This document shows positions 41,876 to 50,260 of a DNA stretch of 64,000 nucleotides, piece by piece. This stretch comes from Actinoplanes solisilvae. GTDB taxonomy: Bacteria > Actinomycetota > Actinomycetes > Mycobacteriales > Micromonosporaceae. The translations under genes were made by a program, and so were the position numbers. A model generated the notes under the pieces. It made no database searches and was not told the origin of the DNA. It worked only from the letters and a program-made list of their open reading frames with translations. Every line of letters starts with the position of its first letter. The first letter of the stretch is position 1. Location of the stretch: the NCBI RefSeq assembly GCF_003999975.1, contig NZ_RJAC01000011.1, positions 202,558-266,557 on the forward strand, read 5' to 3'.

Positions 41876-43861
41876 GTGGCGTGTGTGGTGGTGGCCGAGG
41901 ACAACCTTGATCATCAGCGGGTGATCGCGGAGGTGGTCCGCCGGCTGGGACACGAGGTCGTGGTGGCCGGCGACGGGCGGGAGGCGCTCGAGCGGGTCAT
42001 CGACCGCCGTCCCGACCTGCTCATCGCCGACATCGACATGCCCCACCTCGACGGGCTGGAGCTGTGCCGGGCGGTGCGGGCCGACCCGCGCCTGGCCGTC
42101 ACCCCGGTCGTGCTGATCACCGCCTACCTGCTGCCCGGCGACCCGCGGCTGGCCGCGACGGGCGCGATCGCCGTGATCGGCAAGCCGTTCGGCGTGCCCG
42201 AGCTGACCGAGGCGCTGCGAACGCACCTCGACGCGGTCCCGCCCCGGCCGGCCCGGACGGCGACGGCGCCCAGCGACCCGGCCTTCCTGGAAGCGCTGCT
42301 CGACTGCCTCGACGCCGGGGTCGCCGCCTGTGACCGGGACGGGCGGGTGGTGCTGGTGAACCGGGCAATGCGCGAGTTCACCACCGACGGGGTGGCCGAC
42401 GTGCCCGAAACTGACGCCACGCATCGCTTCGCCGTCCTGCACGACGACGGCACACCGCTGCGGACACACGAGCTGGCCCTCTCCCGCGCGCTCGCCGGCG
42501 AGGAGGTGCGGCAGGCGGAGCTGCTGGCCCACGACGACGACGGACGTCCCCGGTGGTTCGCGGTGAACGCCACCCCGGTGCGCGACCCGGACGGCAAGGT
42601 GACCGGCGCGGTCGCCGCCATGCACGACGTGACCACGCAGCACCGCACCCGGCAGTACCAGGACTGCGAGAACCAGGTGCTCAAGGTCCTGGCCGACTTC
42701 CCGCACGCCATCGACGCCGCCGACCGCATCCTGGCCGCCATCGGCAACACGATGCACTGGCCGTACCTGCGGTTGTGGCTGGTCGACGACGTGACGAACC
42801 TGCTGCGTCCCGCGGGCATCTACACCGCGCGGGGCGAGCGGCCGCTGCCGGTGCCGGTCAGCTTCGCCCCCGGCGTCGGCCTGGCCGGGCGGTGCTGGGA
42901 ACAGGCCGAGATGATCTGGGTGCCCGACGTGCACGGCGCCGATTCACCGGTGCTGCCCAGCATGATCGTCGGCAGCGACTTCCGGGCGGCCGGCGCCGTG
43001 CCCGTGCAGGGCGGCGAACGCGTAACCGGCGTGCTCACCTTCTTCATATACGACCGTCAGGAGCCCGACCCCGCCCTGGGTGTGCTGCTGACCGGCCTGG
43101 CCGCGCTGATCGGCACCTTCCTCGAACAGCGCCGCGCCGAGGTCCTCGCGTTGCACCTGGCCGCGGCCACCGACGAGTACATCGCGCTGGTCGGCCACGA
43201 ACTGCGCACCCCGCTCACGTCGATCGGCGCCTACGTCGACCTGATCGCCGAATCGTCGGACGACATCTCGGTCGGGGAGGTGCGTGAACTGCTGGAGGTG
43301 GTGCAGCGCAACAACGTGCGCCTGCGCGACCTGGTCGAGAAGCTGCTCGACCTGGCCGCTCTGGAATCCGGGCACGCCCGCCTCACGGTGGCCCCCGTCG
43401 ACCTGGCCGAGGTCGTGACCGCCGCCCTCGAAAGCCATGCCTCGACCGCGGCCGCCCGCAACATCACGGTGGACGCCGTCCTGCCCGCCAGCCTGGTCGT
43501 GCCGGGCGACGCCGACCGTCTGCGTCAGGTCGCGGACGCGCTGCTCGGCAACGCGGTGAAGTTCAGCCGGCCCGACTCGCGCGTGACGGTCTCCCTCTCG
43601 GACGAGCACGGCGAGGCCGCGGTCCTGACCGTCGCCGACCAGGGTTTGGGCGTGGCCGCCTCGGAGCAGGCCCGACTGTTCCGCCGCCTTTATCGCGGTG
43701 GGAACGCGCGCCACACCGGCATTCCCGGCGCCGGCCTGGGCCTGGCCCTGTGCCGGGTCGTGGTGGAACGGCACCGGGGCTCGATCACGCTGGCGTCGCA
43801 GGAACAGGCGGGCACGACCGTGACGGTCCGGCTGCCCCGGCACGATCAGTCGAAGTCGTAG
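41876..43861 (+). CDS. Soluble hybrid sensor: REC–PAS–GAF–histidine kinase
   Basis: This 661-residue protein starts with a receiver domain (VVVAEDNLDHQRVI; phosphoacceptor Asp near residue 52 in IADIDMP). A PAS domain (about 135–260), a GAF domain (about 275–420), an HisKA box with His near 441 (VGHELRTPLTSI) and an HATPase domain (N-box ALLGNAVKFS, ADQGLGV, GAGLGLAL) follow. No membrane segment is present, so it should sense internal cues. The N-terminal receiver lets another kinase feed into it. No response regulator gene is adjacent, making it an orphan. GTG at 41876 is chosen just before the receiver's first strand. Confidence 0.88.
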   Translation: MACVVVAEDNLDHQRVIAEVVRRLGHEVVVAGDGREALERVIDRRPDLLIADIDMPHLDGLELCRAVRADPRLAVTPVVLITAYLLPGDPRLAATGAIAVIGKPFGVPELTEALRTHLDAVPPRPARTATAPSDPAFLEALLDCLDAGVAACDRDGRVVLVNRAMREFTTDGVADVPETDATHRFAVLHDDGTPLRTHELALSRALAGEEVRQAELLAHDDDGRPRWFAVNATPVRDPDGKVTGAVAAMHDVTTQHRTRQYQDCENQVLKVLADFPHAIDAADRILAAIGNTMHWPYLRLWLVDDVTNLLRPAGIYTARGERPLPVPVSFAPGVGLAGRCWEQAEMIWVPDVHGADSPVLPSMIVGSDFRAAGAVPVQGGERVTGVLTFFIYDRQEPDPALGVLLTGLAALIGTFLEQRRAEVLALHLAAATDEYIALVGHELRTPLTSIGAYVDLIAESSDDISVGEVRELLEVVQRNNVRLRDLVEKLLDLAALESGHARLTVAPVDLAEVVTAALESHASTAAARNITVDAVLPASLVVPGDADRLRQVADALLGNAVKFSRPDSRVTVSLSDEHGEAAVLTVADQGLGVAASEQARLFRRLYRGGNARHTGIPGAGLGLALCRVVVERHRGSITLASQEQAGTTVTVRLPRHDQSKS

Positions 43862-44322
43862 ACGGTCGTCCCGACGTCCCGCGCACACAGCGCGGCCACA
43901 ACGAGCGGCTCGATAAGGTTCCAGCGGCCGCCGGCCAGGCCACACCCGATCCTGGGCAGGTGAACCGTCGCGCCGAGCCGCTGCGCATGGCCGCCGATCG
44001 TGGTGAGGCACTGCTCGACGGCGTCGTACCGGACGGGTGGCCCACCGCTTCCGGTGCGCATGCCGTGCTGGGCCACCATGTTGGCCACCCAGACGTCGGG
44101 ACGCACCTGCACGAGCTGGGTCGCGCCCAGCCCGAAGTCGTTGCCGGACCGGCCGCGATGCCACTGCCGATAGGCGCGCTCCGGCTCGGGCCAGCGCCGT
44201 GACACCGCCAGCACGAAACCCTTGCCCCAGCCGCCCAGGTCGTTGCACACATGCGCCACTATTTTCGGCCCCTTGGCCTGGGGACTGGTCGCATCACCCC
44301 GGATGATCCTCAACGGCACCAC
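43846..44322 (-). CDS. Macrodomain protein (Poa1p/ALC1-like)
   Basis: This ~158-residue protein has the macrodomain pattern of the ADP-ribose-1''-phosphate phosphatase/ALC1 branch: RIIRGDATSP, KIVAHVCNDLGGWGKGFVLAVSRRWPEPERAYR, and LPRIGCGLAGGRW. These bind and often hydrolyse ADP-ribose derivatives. The start is uncertain: GTG at 44322 or 44319 fits the family N-terminus, and an upstream ATG at 44457 would add a low-complexity tail. Its stop overlaps the end of the histidine kinase gene by 16 bases in convergent orientation. It is divergent from a second macrodomain gene. Confidence 0.83.
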   Translation of the reverse strand: MVPLRIIRGDATSPQAKGPKIVAHVCNDLGGWGKGFVLAVSRRWPEPERAYRQWHRGRSGNDFGLGATQLVQVRPDVWVANMVAQHGMRTGSGGPPVRYDAVEQCLTTIGGHAQRLGATVHLPRIGCGLAGGRWNLIEPLVVAALCARDVGTTVYDFD

Positions 44323-44529
44323 GCGGAGATGCTCGCATCGTGCCGCCGCGGCGTCGAGCGACTTCCGCTCCGGCCGGGGCGATGAGTGCAAAGGCGACGC
44401 TTGGGCGCGGGCAGGGTCCGTCCACGGGGCGGCGCACCAGGTCTGAACACCGGCCATCAGTCAGACCCGGATACTGTCGGAACACCCGACGTGCCCGGCC
44501 CCGGTGTGCCGGCCTGAGGAGGTAACGCT

Positions 44530-45051
44530 GTGCGGATCGAGCTGGCCACCGGTGACATCACAACCGAACAGGTCGACGCCATTGTCAACGCCGCGAATTC
44601 GTCGCTGCTCGGCGGCGGAGGCGTCGACGGGGCAATCCACCGCAAGGGCGGCCCCGCGATCCTCGAGGAGTGCCGCGCCCTCCGCGCCGCCCACTACGGG
44701 CGGGGCCTGCCGGTCGGACAGGCGGTGGCGACGACCGCGGGACGCCTCCCCGCCCGCTGGGTGATCCACACCGTCGGCCCGGTGTTCAGCGCCGCCGAGG
44801 ACCGCGCCCCGCTGCTGCGAAGCTGCTACACGACATCGCTGGCCGTCGCCGCCCGACTCGGCGCGAAATCGGTCGCCTACCCGCTGATCTCCTCGGGCAT
44901 TTACCGCTGGCCCAAGGACGATGCCGTCGCCCAGGCAGTGACCGCCCTGCAAGCCGAACCGACCACGGTGGAACTGGTCCGGCTCGTACTCTTCGACGAG
45001 CAGACGCGCGAGATCGCGGAACGTGTGCTCGCGGGCAGAGTGGACAGCTGA
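44530..45051 (+). CDS. Macrodomain protein, O-acetyl-ADP-ribose deacetylase type
   Basis: This 173-residue protein matches the MacroD/YmdB class: IELATGDITTEQVDAIVNAANSSLLGGGGVDGAIHRKGG (ADP-ribose loop with Asn-Ala-Ala-Asn and Gly-Gly-Gly-Val-Asp) and SSGIYRWP. These enzymes remove ADP-ribose from proteins or acetyl from O-acetyl-ADP-ribose. GTG at 44530 has a consensus GAGGAGGT six bases upstream. It is divergent from another macrodomain gene of a different branch, 207 bases away. No ADP-ribosyltransferase is visible nearby. Confidence 0.9.
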   Translation: MRIELATGDITTEQVDAIVNAANSSLLGGGGVDGAIHRKGGPAILEECRALRAAHYGRGLPVGQAVATTAGRLPARWVIHTVGPVFSAAEDRAPLLRSCYTTSLAVAARLGAKSVAYPLISSGIYRWPKDDAVAQAVTALQAEPTTVELVRLVLFDEQTREIAERVLAGRVDS

Positions 45052-45054
45052 CGG

Positions 45055-45267
45055 CGCCAGCGGTGGGTGATAGAGGTTGCGCCGCGGTAATCGCAGCGGA
45101 TCGATGGCCGCCGGCGGAATGAAGTCCGGAAGGCGATCGGACCCCACGCGGACGGTCCAACCGGAGGTCGGATCGTGGAGTAGCGGGTGGTGGTGCCGGC
45201 AGAGCAGCACGGTGTTGGCTTGTTTGCTGTGGCCGCCGCTGCGGCGTTCCCATTTCGGGATATAGCG
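45055..45267 (-). pseudogene. C-terminal remnant of a DUF222/HNH endonuclease
   Basis: The minus-strand frame reads KWERRSGGHSKQANTVLLCRHHHPLLHD, then SGWTVRVGSDRLPDFIPPAAIDPLRLPRRN. These match the end of DUF222–HNH proteins, including the LCRHHH part of the HNH motif. The N-terminal ~300 residues are gone; a TGA lies just upstream of the matching part, near 45270. These genes are numerous in actinobacteria and often decay. Confidence 0.6.
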
Positions 45268-45294
45268 TCATTGCTATGGTCTGGGGCGTAGGCG

Positions 45295-45537
45295 ATGGTG
45301 ATAGCTGGGCCGCTATGCGGGAGCTGCGTATGGCCGAGCCGGGGCGGTAGAGGCGTGCGAGGCGGTCGTCTGGCGTTCGATCTCGGGAGGGCTGTGCGTG
45401 GGCTTCGTGAGCGCCGGGGCTGGAGTCAGGCGCAGTTAGCGAGGGCGTCGGGGATGACGCAGGCCACGGTGTCACGGAGGGGTTTCGCGGCCGGCGGACC
45501 CGTGCCGACTCTTGTCGTGCTGGAGCGGCGGCTGTAG
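45295..45537 (+). pseudogene. Truncated XRE-family antitoxin-type regulator
   Basis: From about 45370 the frame reads LAFDLGRAVRGLRERRGWSQAQLARASGMTQATVSR, a standard XRE helix-turn-helix. Then it loses register (RRGFAAGGPVPTLVVLERRL, stop). Intact relatives continue ARFEAGGTVPTLPVLERLA and another 20 residues. A shifted frame keeps some of this to about 45600. Two small indels probably inactivated it. It stands directly before yefM. Confidence 0.55.
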
Positions 45538-45599
45538 GCCCCAAGGCCAGTGCCTGGCCCGGGAGCCTTGTCGTTGACGTGGCCGAAGCGTCGGCGCTG

Positions 45600-45619
45600 T
45601 TGTACGATATAGCGTACAA
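45600..45619. promoter_or_regulatory. Palindromic operator/promoter of yefM–yoeB
   Basis: TTGTACG–N6–CGTACAA is a perfect dyad 14 bases before the yefM ATG. YefM-type antitoxins are known to bind TGTACA-containing palindromes at their own promoter in Escherichia coli, and the match is clear. The N6 (ATATAG) may form part of the −10 element. GGAGGGG follows as ribosome-binding site. Confidence 0.75.
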
Positions 45620-45633
45620 GTGCTGGAGGGGTC

Positions 45634-45903
45634 ATGAAGGTCATTACTGCATCTGATTTGCGCGCCAACCTCGCGAACGTGCTCGACGCGATCGAGGACG
45701 ATGCTGAAGACCTCGTGGTCACTCGCAGTGGGCACGAGCCGATGGTCGTCATGCTCAAGAGCGACTATGACGCGTGGCGTGAAACCGAATACTTGTCTCG
45801 TGGGGCCAATGGCCGCGAGCTGCGCCGACGAATGGCGCAGATGGAAGCCGGTGAACGTGTCGAGCATGAGGTGGTCGATCTTGACGACGAGGCCACCGCG
45901 TGA
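45634..45903 (+). CDS. yefM: YefM/Phd-family antitoxin
   Basis: This 89-residue protein begins MKVITASDLRANLANVLDAIEDDAEDLVVTRSGHEPMVVMLKSDYDAW, the conserved DNA-binding and dimer part of YefM/Phd antitoxins. It has an acidic, probably disordered C-terminus that would cover the toxin. The stop overlaps the toxin GTG (GTGA), as usual for such pairs. It is expected to repress its own promoter through the dyad at 45600–45619, with toxin as co-repressor. Confidence 0.93.
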   Translation: MKVITASDLRANLANVLDAIEDDAEDLVVTRSGHEPMVVMLKSDYDAWRETEYLSRGANGRELRRRMAQMEAGERVEHEVVDLDDEATA

Positions 45904-46169
45904 AGCTCACGTGGCACCCGGACGCGTGGGACGAATACGTCACCTGGCAGGTAAGTGATCGGAAGGTCCTTAAGCGGATCAATGCTCTCATCAAAGATAT
46001 TCAGCGCGGCGATGATCGTGGGATCGGGAAGCCCGAGCTACTTAAAGGCGATCTTTCCGGCTGGGCATCGCGGCGCATCAATGAAGAGCATCGGCTGGTG
46101 TACCGCGTTGTAGAGGCCCACGGCCAAGTGGAGATTCTGTCCTGCCGTTACCACTACGGCGAGCGGTAG
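45900..46169 (+). CDS. yoeB: YoeB-family mRNA interferase toxin
   Basis: This 89-residue protein has the RelE/YoeB fold signature: LTWHPDAWDEYVTWQVSDRKVLKRINALIKDI and GKPELLKGDLSGWASRRINEEHRLVYRV, ending CRYHYGER. The key residues of E. coli YoeB have counterparts here: Glu in the KPELLKG segment, Arg in ASRRI, and His and Tyr in the CRYHYG end. It would cleave mRNA on the ribosome. It appears intact. It is translationally coupled to the antitoxin. Confidence 0.93.
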   Translation: MKLTWHPDAWDEYVTWQVSDRKVLKRINALIKDIQRGDDRGIGKPELLKGDLSGWASRRINEEHRLVYRVVEAHGQVEILSCRYHYGER

Positions 46170-46262
46170 CGGTGGCCGGACCTTCACCTTTGCAGCGTAA
46201 GGATAGTCCAGCGCGCGACCGGTCCTTCGATCACCGGTTCGGGATCCGTTGTCCAGTAGGGG

Positions 46263-46362
46263 ATGGATCTGATAGCCGCACCCTTCGGCGACGTCGGCCT
46301 ACCGGTGGTCGACCCCGACGACATCGCCGCCGTAGCCGCCGTAGCCTCCAGGGCGGCCACGA
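46263..46362 (+). pseudogene. Remnant of an NmrA/SDR-type oxidoreductase
   Basis: The translation IAAPFGDVGLPVVDPDDIAAVAAVASR resembles the segment of NmrA-type NAD(P)-binding proteins that contains the VDVRDIA pattern, but the similarity ends after about 30 residues on both sides. No start or intact domain is present. The surrounding ~420 bases (46170–46595) carry no other supported gene. Confidence 0.4.
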
Positions 46363-46595
46363 CGGTCACACTTGACGAAGGTCAGGCAGCATTACACCGC
46401 GAGAGCCAGCCCGGCGGTCTCGAACCACTCGTAGTTGTTCACGCCGACCATCAGAACATGGATTACGAGCTGACCTGGTCAGAGTCGTGCGCGAAGGCAT
46501 CCAGTCGACGAACACGGACAGCGACTGTCGCGTCAGGTGGCAGGTGATGACAGCGGCCACGAGGGTGTGTGGGGCGGGGAGGACGGGGTCGGCCG

Positions 46596-47549
46596 TCAGT
46601 TCGGTGTCAGTTCGGTGTCACGCACGGGCTGGACGATTTCGGTTTCCCATGTTGCCGGGTCGGGACGTTCTCCGGGATCGGTCAGGTACGTCTCCCATGG
46701 CGCTCCCGCCGCGGACATGTGGTGGTCACGCATCCACTTCTCGATCTCCTGGTAAGACTCGGACAGGCTGTCGTACGGTCCTCGATGGATGGCAACTACC
46801 GCCGGCCCCGCGGGAATGGTGAGTGCCTCGATCCCGTCGCTGGGTGCCGTTGACGGGGGTTCGGCGACCGTTATGCCGCCCTCGATGACGAGCGACCCCA
46901 TTCCTACCTCGGGATAGCGGGCGAACGGCGGCCCGGTGATGGCTAGGCCGTGCTGCTGGGCGTAGCCGAAAACCGTGGGAAGGCACTCGGCGAGCGTAGC
47001 CGCGATCTCGTCGCGGGTAATCCGGCGACGTATCACGAGGGCGTGGAAGGCGGCCACGTCACGAACCGAGATTTGCAGCGGCACAGCGGGTTTCCTTTCG
47101 GTGAGGCGGAGGTGGTACAGGCTGATACAGGGTGCCGTCGAGCTCACCGCCGAAGCGTGCACTGCGGCGATACGCCGACCGGCGACGTGCAACCCGCGGG
47201 CGCGGTAGCGCAGCGGGCTCTGCTCGAGGTGGCGGGTGAACGCCCGGGTGAAGACTTCGTGGCCGGCGAATCCGTGGTCGGAGGCGATCGCCGACACTCG
47301 ACGGCCGTTGGACACCAGTTCGGCCGCGGCACGGGCCAGCCGGACCCGCGTGGTGTACGCCTTCGGGGTTTCGCCCACCAACCGCCGGAACCGGCGGTGC
47401 AGATCGAACCGGGACCGGTGCGCCCACGCCGCCAGCATCGGCAGCGAGACGTCGCCACCCAGCCGCGAGTTGACGGCGGCGAGGAGTTGAAGCAACTCTC
47501 TGGTTTCCGACGACACGATGGGACGGTACCCCTCAGCCGGCACCACCAC
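46596..47549 (-). CDS. AraC-family regulator with GyrI-like effector domain (Rob/SoxS type)
   Basis: This 317-residue protein has an N-terminal AraC double helix-turn-helix (LAAWAHRSRFDLHRRFRRLVGETPKAYTTRVRLARAAAEL and VSAIASDHGFAGHEVFTRAF). A C-terminal GyrI-like ligand domain (about residues 155–310) contains GPPFARYPEV and AVVAIHRGPYDSLSESYQEIEKW. This is the layout of Rob/BmrR-type multidrug-sensing activators. The start codon is uncertain; several GTG codons cluster near 47549. No obvious target gene is adjacent; the upstream region is 173 bases of non-coding DNA. Confidence 0.82.
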   Translation of the reverse strand: MVVPAEGYRPIVSSETRELLQLLAAVNSRLGGDVSLPMLAAWAHRSRFDLHRRFRRLVGETPKAYTTRVRLARAAAELVSNGRRVSAIASDHGFAGHEVFTRAFTRHLEQSPLRYRARGLHVAGRRIAAVHASAVSSTAPCISLYHLRLTERKPAVPLQISVRDVAAFHALVIRRRITRDEIAATLAECLPTVFGYAQQHGLAITGPPFARYPEVGMGSLVIEGGITVAEPPSTAPSDGIEALTIPAGPAVVAIHRGPYDSLSESYQEIEKWMRDHHMSAAGAPWETYLTDPGERPDPATWETEIVQPVRDTELTPN

Positions 47550-47722
47550 TTGACGATTCTTGCGCGGTTACCGAGCCGTACTGTTGGTGGATGTCCTGTG
47601 CATTTATCTCGGCACGAGCGGGCGTTGCCCGTTCGGCTCTGACCCCTGATGTCGCAGGCGGCGTGCGCGCGGCCGATCGTGCGAACCCGGCCCGGGGCTG
47701 ACCTTCGGTATCAAAGGAGGCC

Positions 47723-49156
47723 TCAGTCGAGGTGAGAGGCCGCCAGGGCCAGCCAGAGCTGCACCCGATCAGCCGTCCTTCCCAGCGATCGCCCGGTGAG
47801 CCGTTCGATCTGTTCGACCCGATAGCGAACCGTGTTTCGGTGCACGATCAGCCGTTCGGCGACCGCCGCCACCGACCCGTCCGCGTCCAGATAGGCCCGC
47901 AAGGTGGCCAGCAACGATCCCGAATGCGCCGCGTCGAACTCCCGCAGCGGCCGCAACACGTCCCGCGCCAGATCGCGCAGCGGCACGTCCTCACTGGCCA
48001 GCAGCAGCCCCGACAGGCTCATCTGCGCCCGCTCGTTGATGCCCGGCCCGCGGGTCATCGCCTCGTGCGCCTCGTAATAGCTCCACCGCAGCCCGTTCAT
48101 GCCCGCATACCAGCCGCCGATGCCGACCCGCACGTCGTTCCCGTGCCGCCCGAGGTGGTTCCGCAGCCGGCGCGCCGCCGCGCCCGCGTGCTGCCCCGGC
48201 TCGAGCACCGCGAGCAGGCAGTCGTCCAGCACCGCGGTCGTAGCCCCGTCCAGCGGTGGGCTCGACACCAGCCGCCGCTGCCCGTCGGTCGCGTCCACCG
48301 TGGCCACCAGCAGCGCGTGCTCGTCGGACGCCTTGATCCCGAACGGGGCCAGCCGCCGCGAGGCCTCCGGCGCCCCGATCGTCCCGCGCACGAGGTCCTC
48401 GAGCACCTGCCCGGCCAGCCTTCGCTTCCCGGCCAGCTCGGCCTGCCGCCGGGCCAGTTCCAGACCTACCAGAGAGACCGCGTACGGAACCAGGTCCGCC
48501 GATCGCCGCGGTCGGCGGCAGCACAGGTACGCCACCACGGTGTCCTGCACACTCACCGGCACGGCGGCCGGCCCGTCCCCGGCCAGAATCTGCTCGACCG
48601 GCCACGACGCTCCCGCCGGCGACGTCGCCAGCACCCGCCCTGACAGGTCGAGCACCATGGCCGGCGCCCCCACGATGTGATGCAGCGACTCGATCAGCGC
48701 TCCCAACCCGCGGCCCGACAGCAGAGCCCGGGCCAGGGTGTCGTGCTCGTCCAGCAGCTCGGCGAACCGCCCGTACTGCTCTTCGAGCACCCGGTCGGCC
48801 ACGAACCGGTCGACCGCGATGAACGGTGTCGAGTACGGGATCTCCAGCACCGGCAGCCGCCGTTCACGGGCCTCGTCGAGTGTCGCCGCCGGAACTGTCG
48901 CGTGCGTCAGCCCGATCCCGAACCCGAGCCCGGCCACCCGCTTCTCGACGACCCGAGCCACGAACCGGCGCTGCGACGAGGCCGTGGTCTGCCCGAGCCC
49001 GGTCGTCAGCACCAGCTCGCCGCCGCTGAGGAACGGCCGCGGGTCGGCCAGTTCGGTGACCGCGCACCACCGCACCGCCTGGTTCACCGCACCCGCCCCG
49101 GCCAGGCGCAGCCCCAGACCCGGATCCGCCAGCACGTCGCTCAGACGCAGCGTCAT
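47723..49156 (-). CDS. PucR/CdaR-family transcriptional regulator
   Basis: This 477-residue protein has an N-terminal PucR domain (MTLRLSDVLADPGLGLRLAGAG... ELVLTTGLG), a central GGDEF-like region and a C-terminal helix-turn-helix (VAAVAERLIVHRNTVRYRVEQIERLTGRSL). Members regulate purine, polyamine, GABA or proline use. It is divergent from the Pot-type importer genes, with a 90-base gap, so it most likely controls them. ATG at 49156 matches the family N-terminus; open frame beyond it runs through the promoter and is not coding. Confidence 0.9.
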   Translation of the reverse strand: MTLRLSDVLADPGLGLRLAGAGAVNQAVRWCAVTELADPRPFLSGGELVLTTGLGQTTASSQRRFVARVVEKRVAGLGFGIGLTHATVPAATLDEARERRLPVLEIPYSTPFIAVDRFVADRVLEEQYGRFAELLDEHDTLARALLSGRGLGALIESLHHIVGAPAMVLDLSGRVLATSPAGASWPVEQILAGDGPAAVPVSVQDTVVAYLCCRRPRRSADLVPYAVSLVGLELARRQAELAGKRRLAGQVLEDLVRGTIGAPEASRRLAPFGIKASDEHALLVATVDATDGQRRLVSSPPLDGATTAVLDDCLLAVLEPGQHAGAAARRLRNHLGRHGNDVRVGIGGWYAGMNGLRWSYYEAHEAMTRGPGINERAQMSLSGLLLASEDVPLRDLARDVLRPLREFDAAHSGSLLATLRAYLDADGSVAAVAERLIVHRNTVRYRVEQIERLTGRSLGRTADRVQLWLALAASHLD

Positions 49157-49246
49157 GGCAGGACTGTACGACCGCACAACGCATTCGCGTAAGGACTGTG
49201 CCGCCGTCCATTTACCGCTGTCTGTTCTCGCCTCTACGGTCCCTTC

Positions 49247-50260
49247 ATGAAGACTCCCGCGATCGCGCTGTCCGGGCTCCGCAAGACGTTCGGCGCGGTC
49301 GAGGCGGTCGCCGGGATCGACCTCGAGATCGCCGACGGCGAGTTCTTCTCCATGCTCGGCCCGTCGGGCTCCGGCAAGACCACGGTGCTGCGCCTGATCG
49401 CCGGCTTCGAACTGCCGACCGCGGGCACGGTCGCGTTGAGCGGCCGCGACGTCACGCGGCTGGCCCCGTTCGAGCGCGACGTCAACACCGTCTTCCAGGA
49501 CTACGCCCTGTTCCCGCACCTGTCCGTCATCGAGAACGTCGAGTACGGGTTGAAGGTGCGCAGGGTCGGACGGCGTGAGCGCCGGCAGCGCGGCGAGGAG
49601 GCGCTGGAGACCGTACGGCTGAAGGGTTTCGGATCTCGGAAGCCGAGTGCGATGTCGGGCGGCCAACGGCAGCGGGTGGCGCTCGCGCGGGCGCTCGTCA
49701 ACCGGCCCCGCGTGTTGCTGCTCGACGAGCCCTTGGGCGCTCTCGATCTCAAGTTGCGCGAGCAGATGCAGGTCGAGCTCAAGCAGATCCAGCGTGACGT
49801 CGGGATCACCTTCGTCTTCGTCACCCACGATCAGGACGAGGCACTGACGATGAGTGACCGGGTGGCGGTCTTCGACGCCGGTCGGATCGCGCAGGTGGGT
49901 ACGCCCGAACAGGTCTACGAACGGCCGGCGACCCCGTTCGTGGCCGGCTTCGTCGGAACGTCCAACCTGCTCACCGGCGACGCCGCCCAGACCCTGACCG
50001 GCCGCCGAGGAGCCTTCTCCGTACGCCCGGAGAAGATCACGATCGGCGACGAGGGCGCGCCCGGAACCGTGGCCGAGGTCATCTACGCGGGACCGGTGAC
50101 CAGGTTCGTCGTCGACCTCGACGCGGGCGCGCGCATGGTCGTGGTGGAACAGAACCGCCGCACCGGCACGGCGGCGCTCGGTGAGATGCGGGGGAGGAGA
50201 GTCCGGCTGACCTGGCACCAGGAGCACGTCATCGAGATTGGAGCGGACCGTGCGGCATAA
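49247..50260 (+). CDS. potA: Polyamine-type ABC importer ATPase (PotA)
   Basis: This 337-residue ATPase has Walker A GPSGSGKTT, signature MSGGQRQRVALARAL, Walker B VLLLDEPLGALD and an H-loop FVTHDQDEAL. A C-terminal TOBE domain follows (about residues 245–337). It belongs to the PotA/FbpC group that energises importers of polyamines or iron. It is the first gene of the unit. Its stop overlaps the binding-protein GTG by 11 bases. The identity as polyamine importer follows from the four-gene set; the exact substrate is not fixed by sequence. Confidence 0.9.
   Translation: MKTPAIALSGLRKTFGAVEAVAGIDLEIADGEFFSMLGPSGSGKTTVLRLIAGFELPTAGTVALSGRDVTRLAPFERDVNTVFQDYALFPHLSVIENVEYGLKVRRVGRRERRQRGEEALETVRLKGFGSRKPSAMSGGQRQRVALARALVNRPRVLLLDEPLGALDLKLREQMQVELKQIQRDVGITFVFVTHDQDEALTMSDRVAVFDAGRIAQVGTPEQVYERPATPFVAGFVGTSNLLTGDAAQTLTGRRGAFSVRPEKITIGDEGAPGTVAEVIYAGPVTRFVVDLDAGARMVVVEQNRRTGTAALGEMRGRRVRLTWHQEHVIEIGADRAA

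Noticed and set aside
40261..42934. Very long minus-strand frame across the MFS and kinase genes
   Set aside because: It is a composition artefact opposite and out of frame with two well-supported genes.
47700..47722. AAAGGAGGCCTC as a possible 16S 3'-end or ribosome-binding site for a plus-strand gene
   Set aside because: No plausible plus-strand gene follows; the sequence is antisense to the end of the PucR gene and too short to be an rRNA fragment.
49157..50227. Extension of the PucR frame to 834 residues
   Set aside because: The extra ~350 residues run antisense through potA; the family N-terminus MTLRLSDVLADPG starts at 49156.
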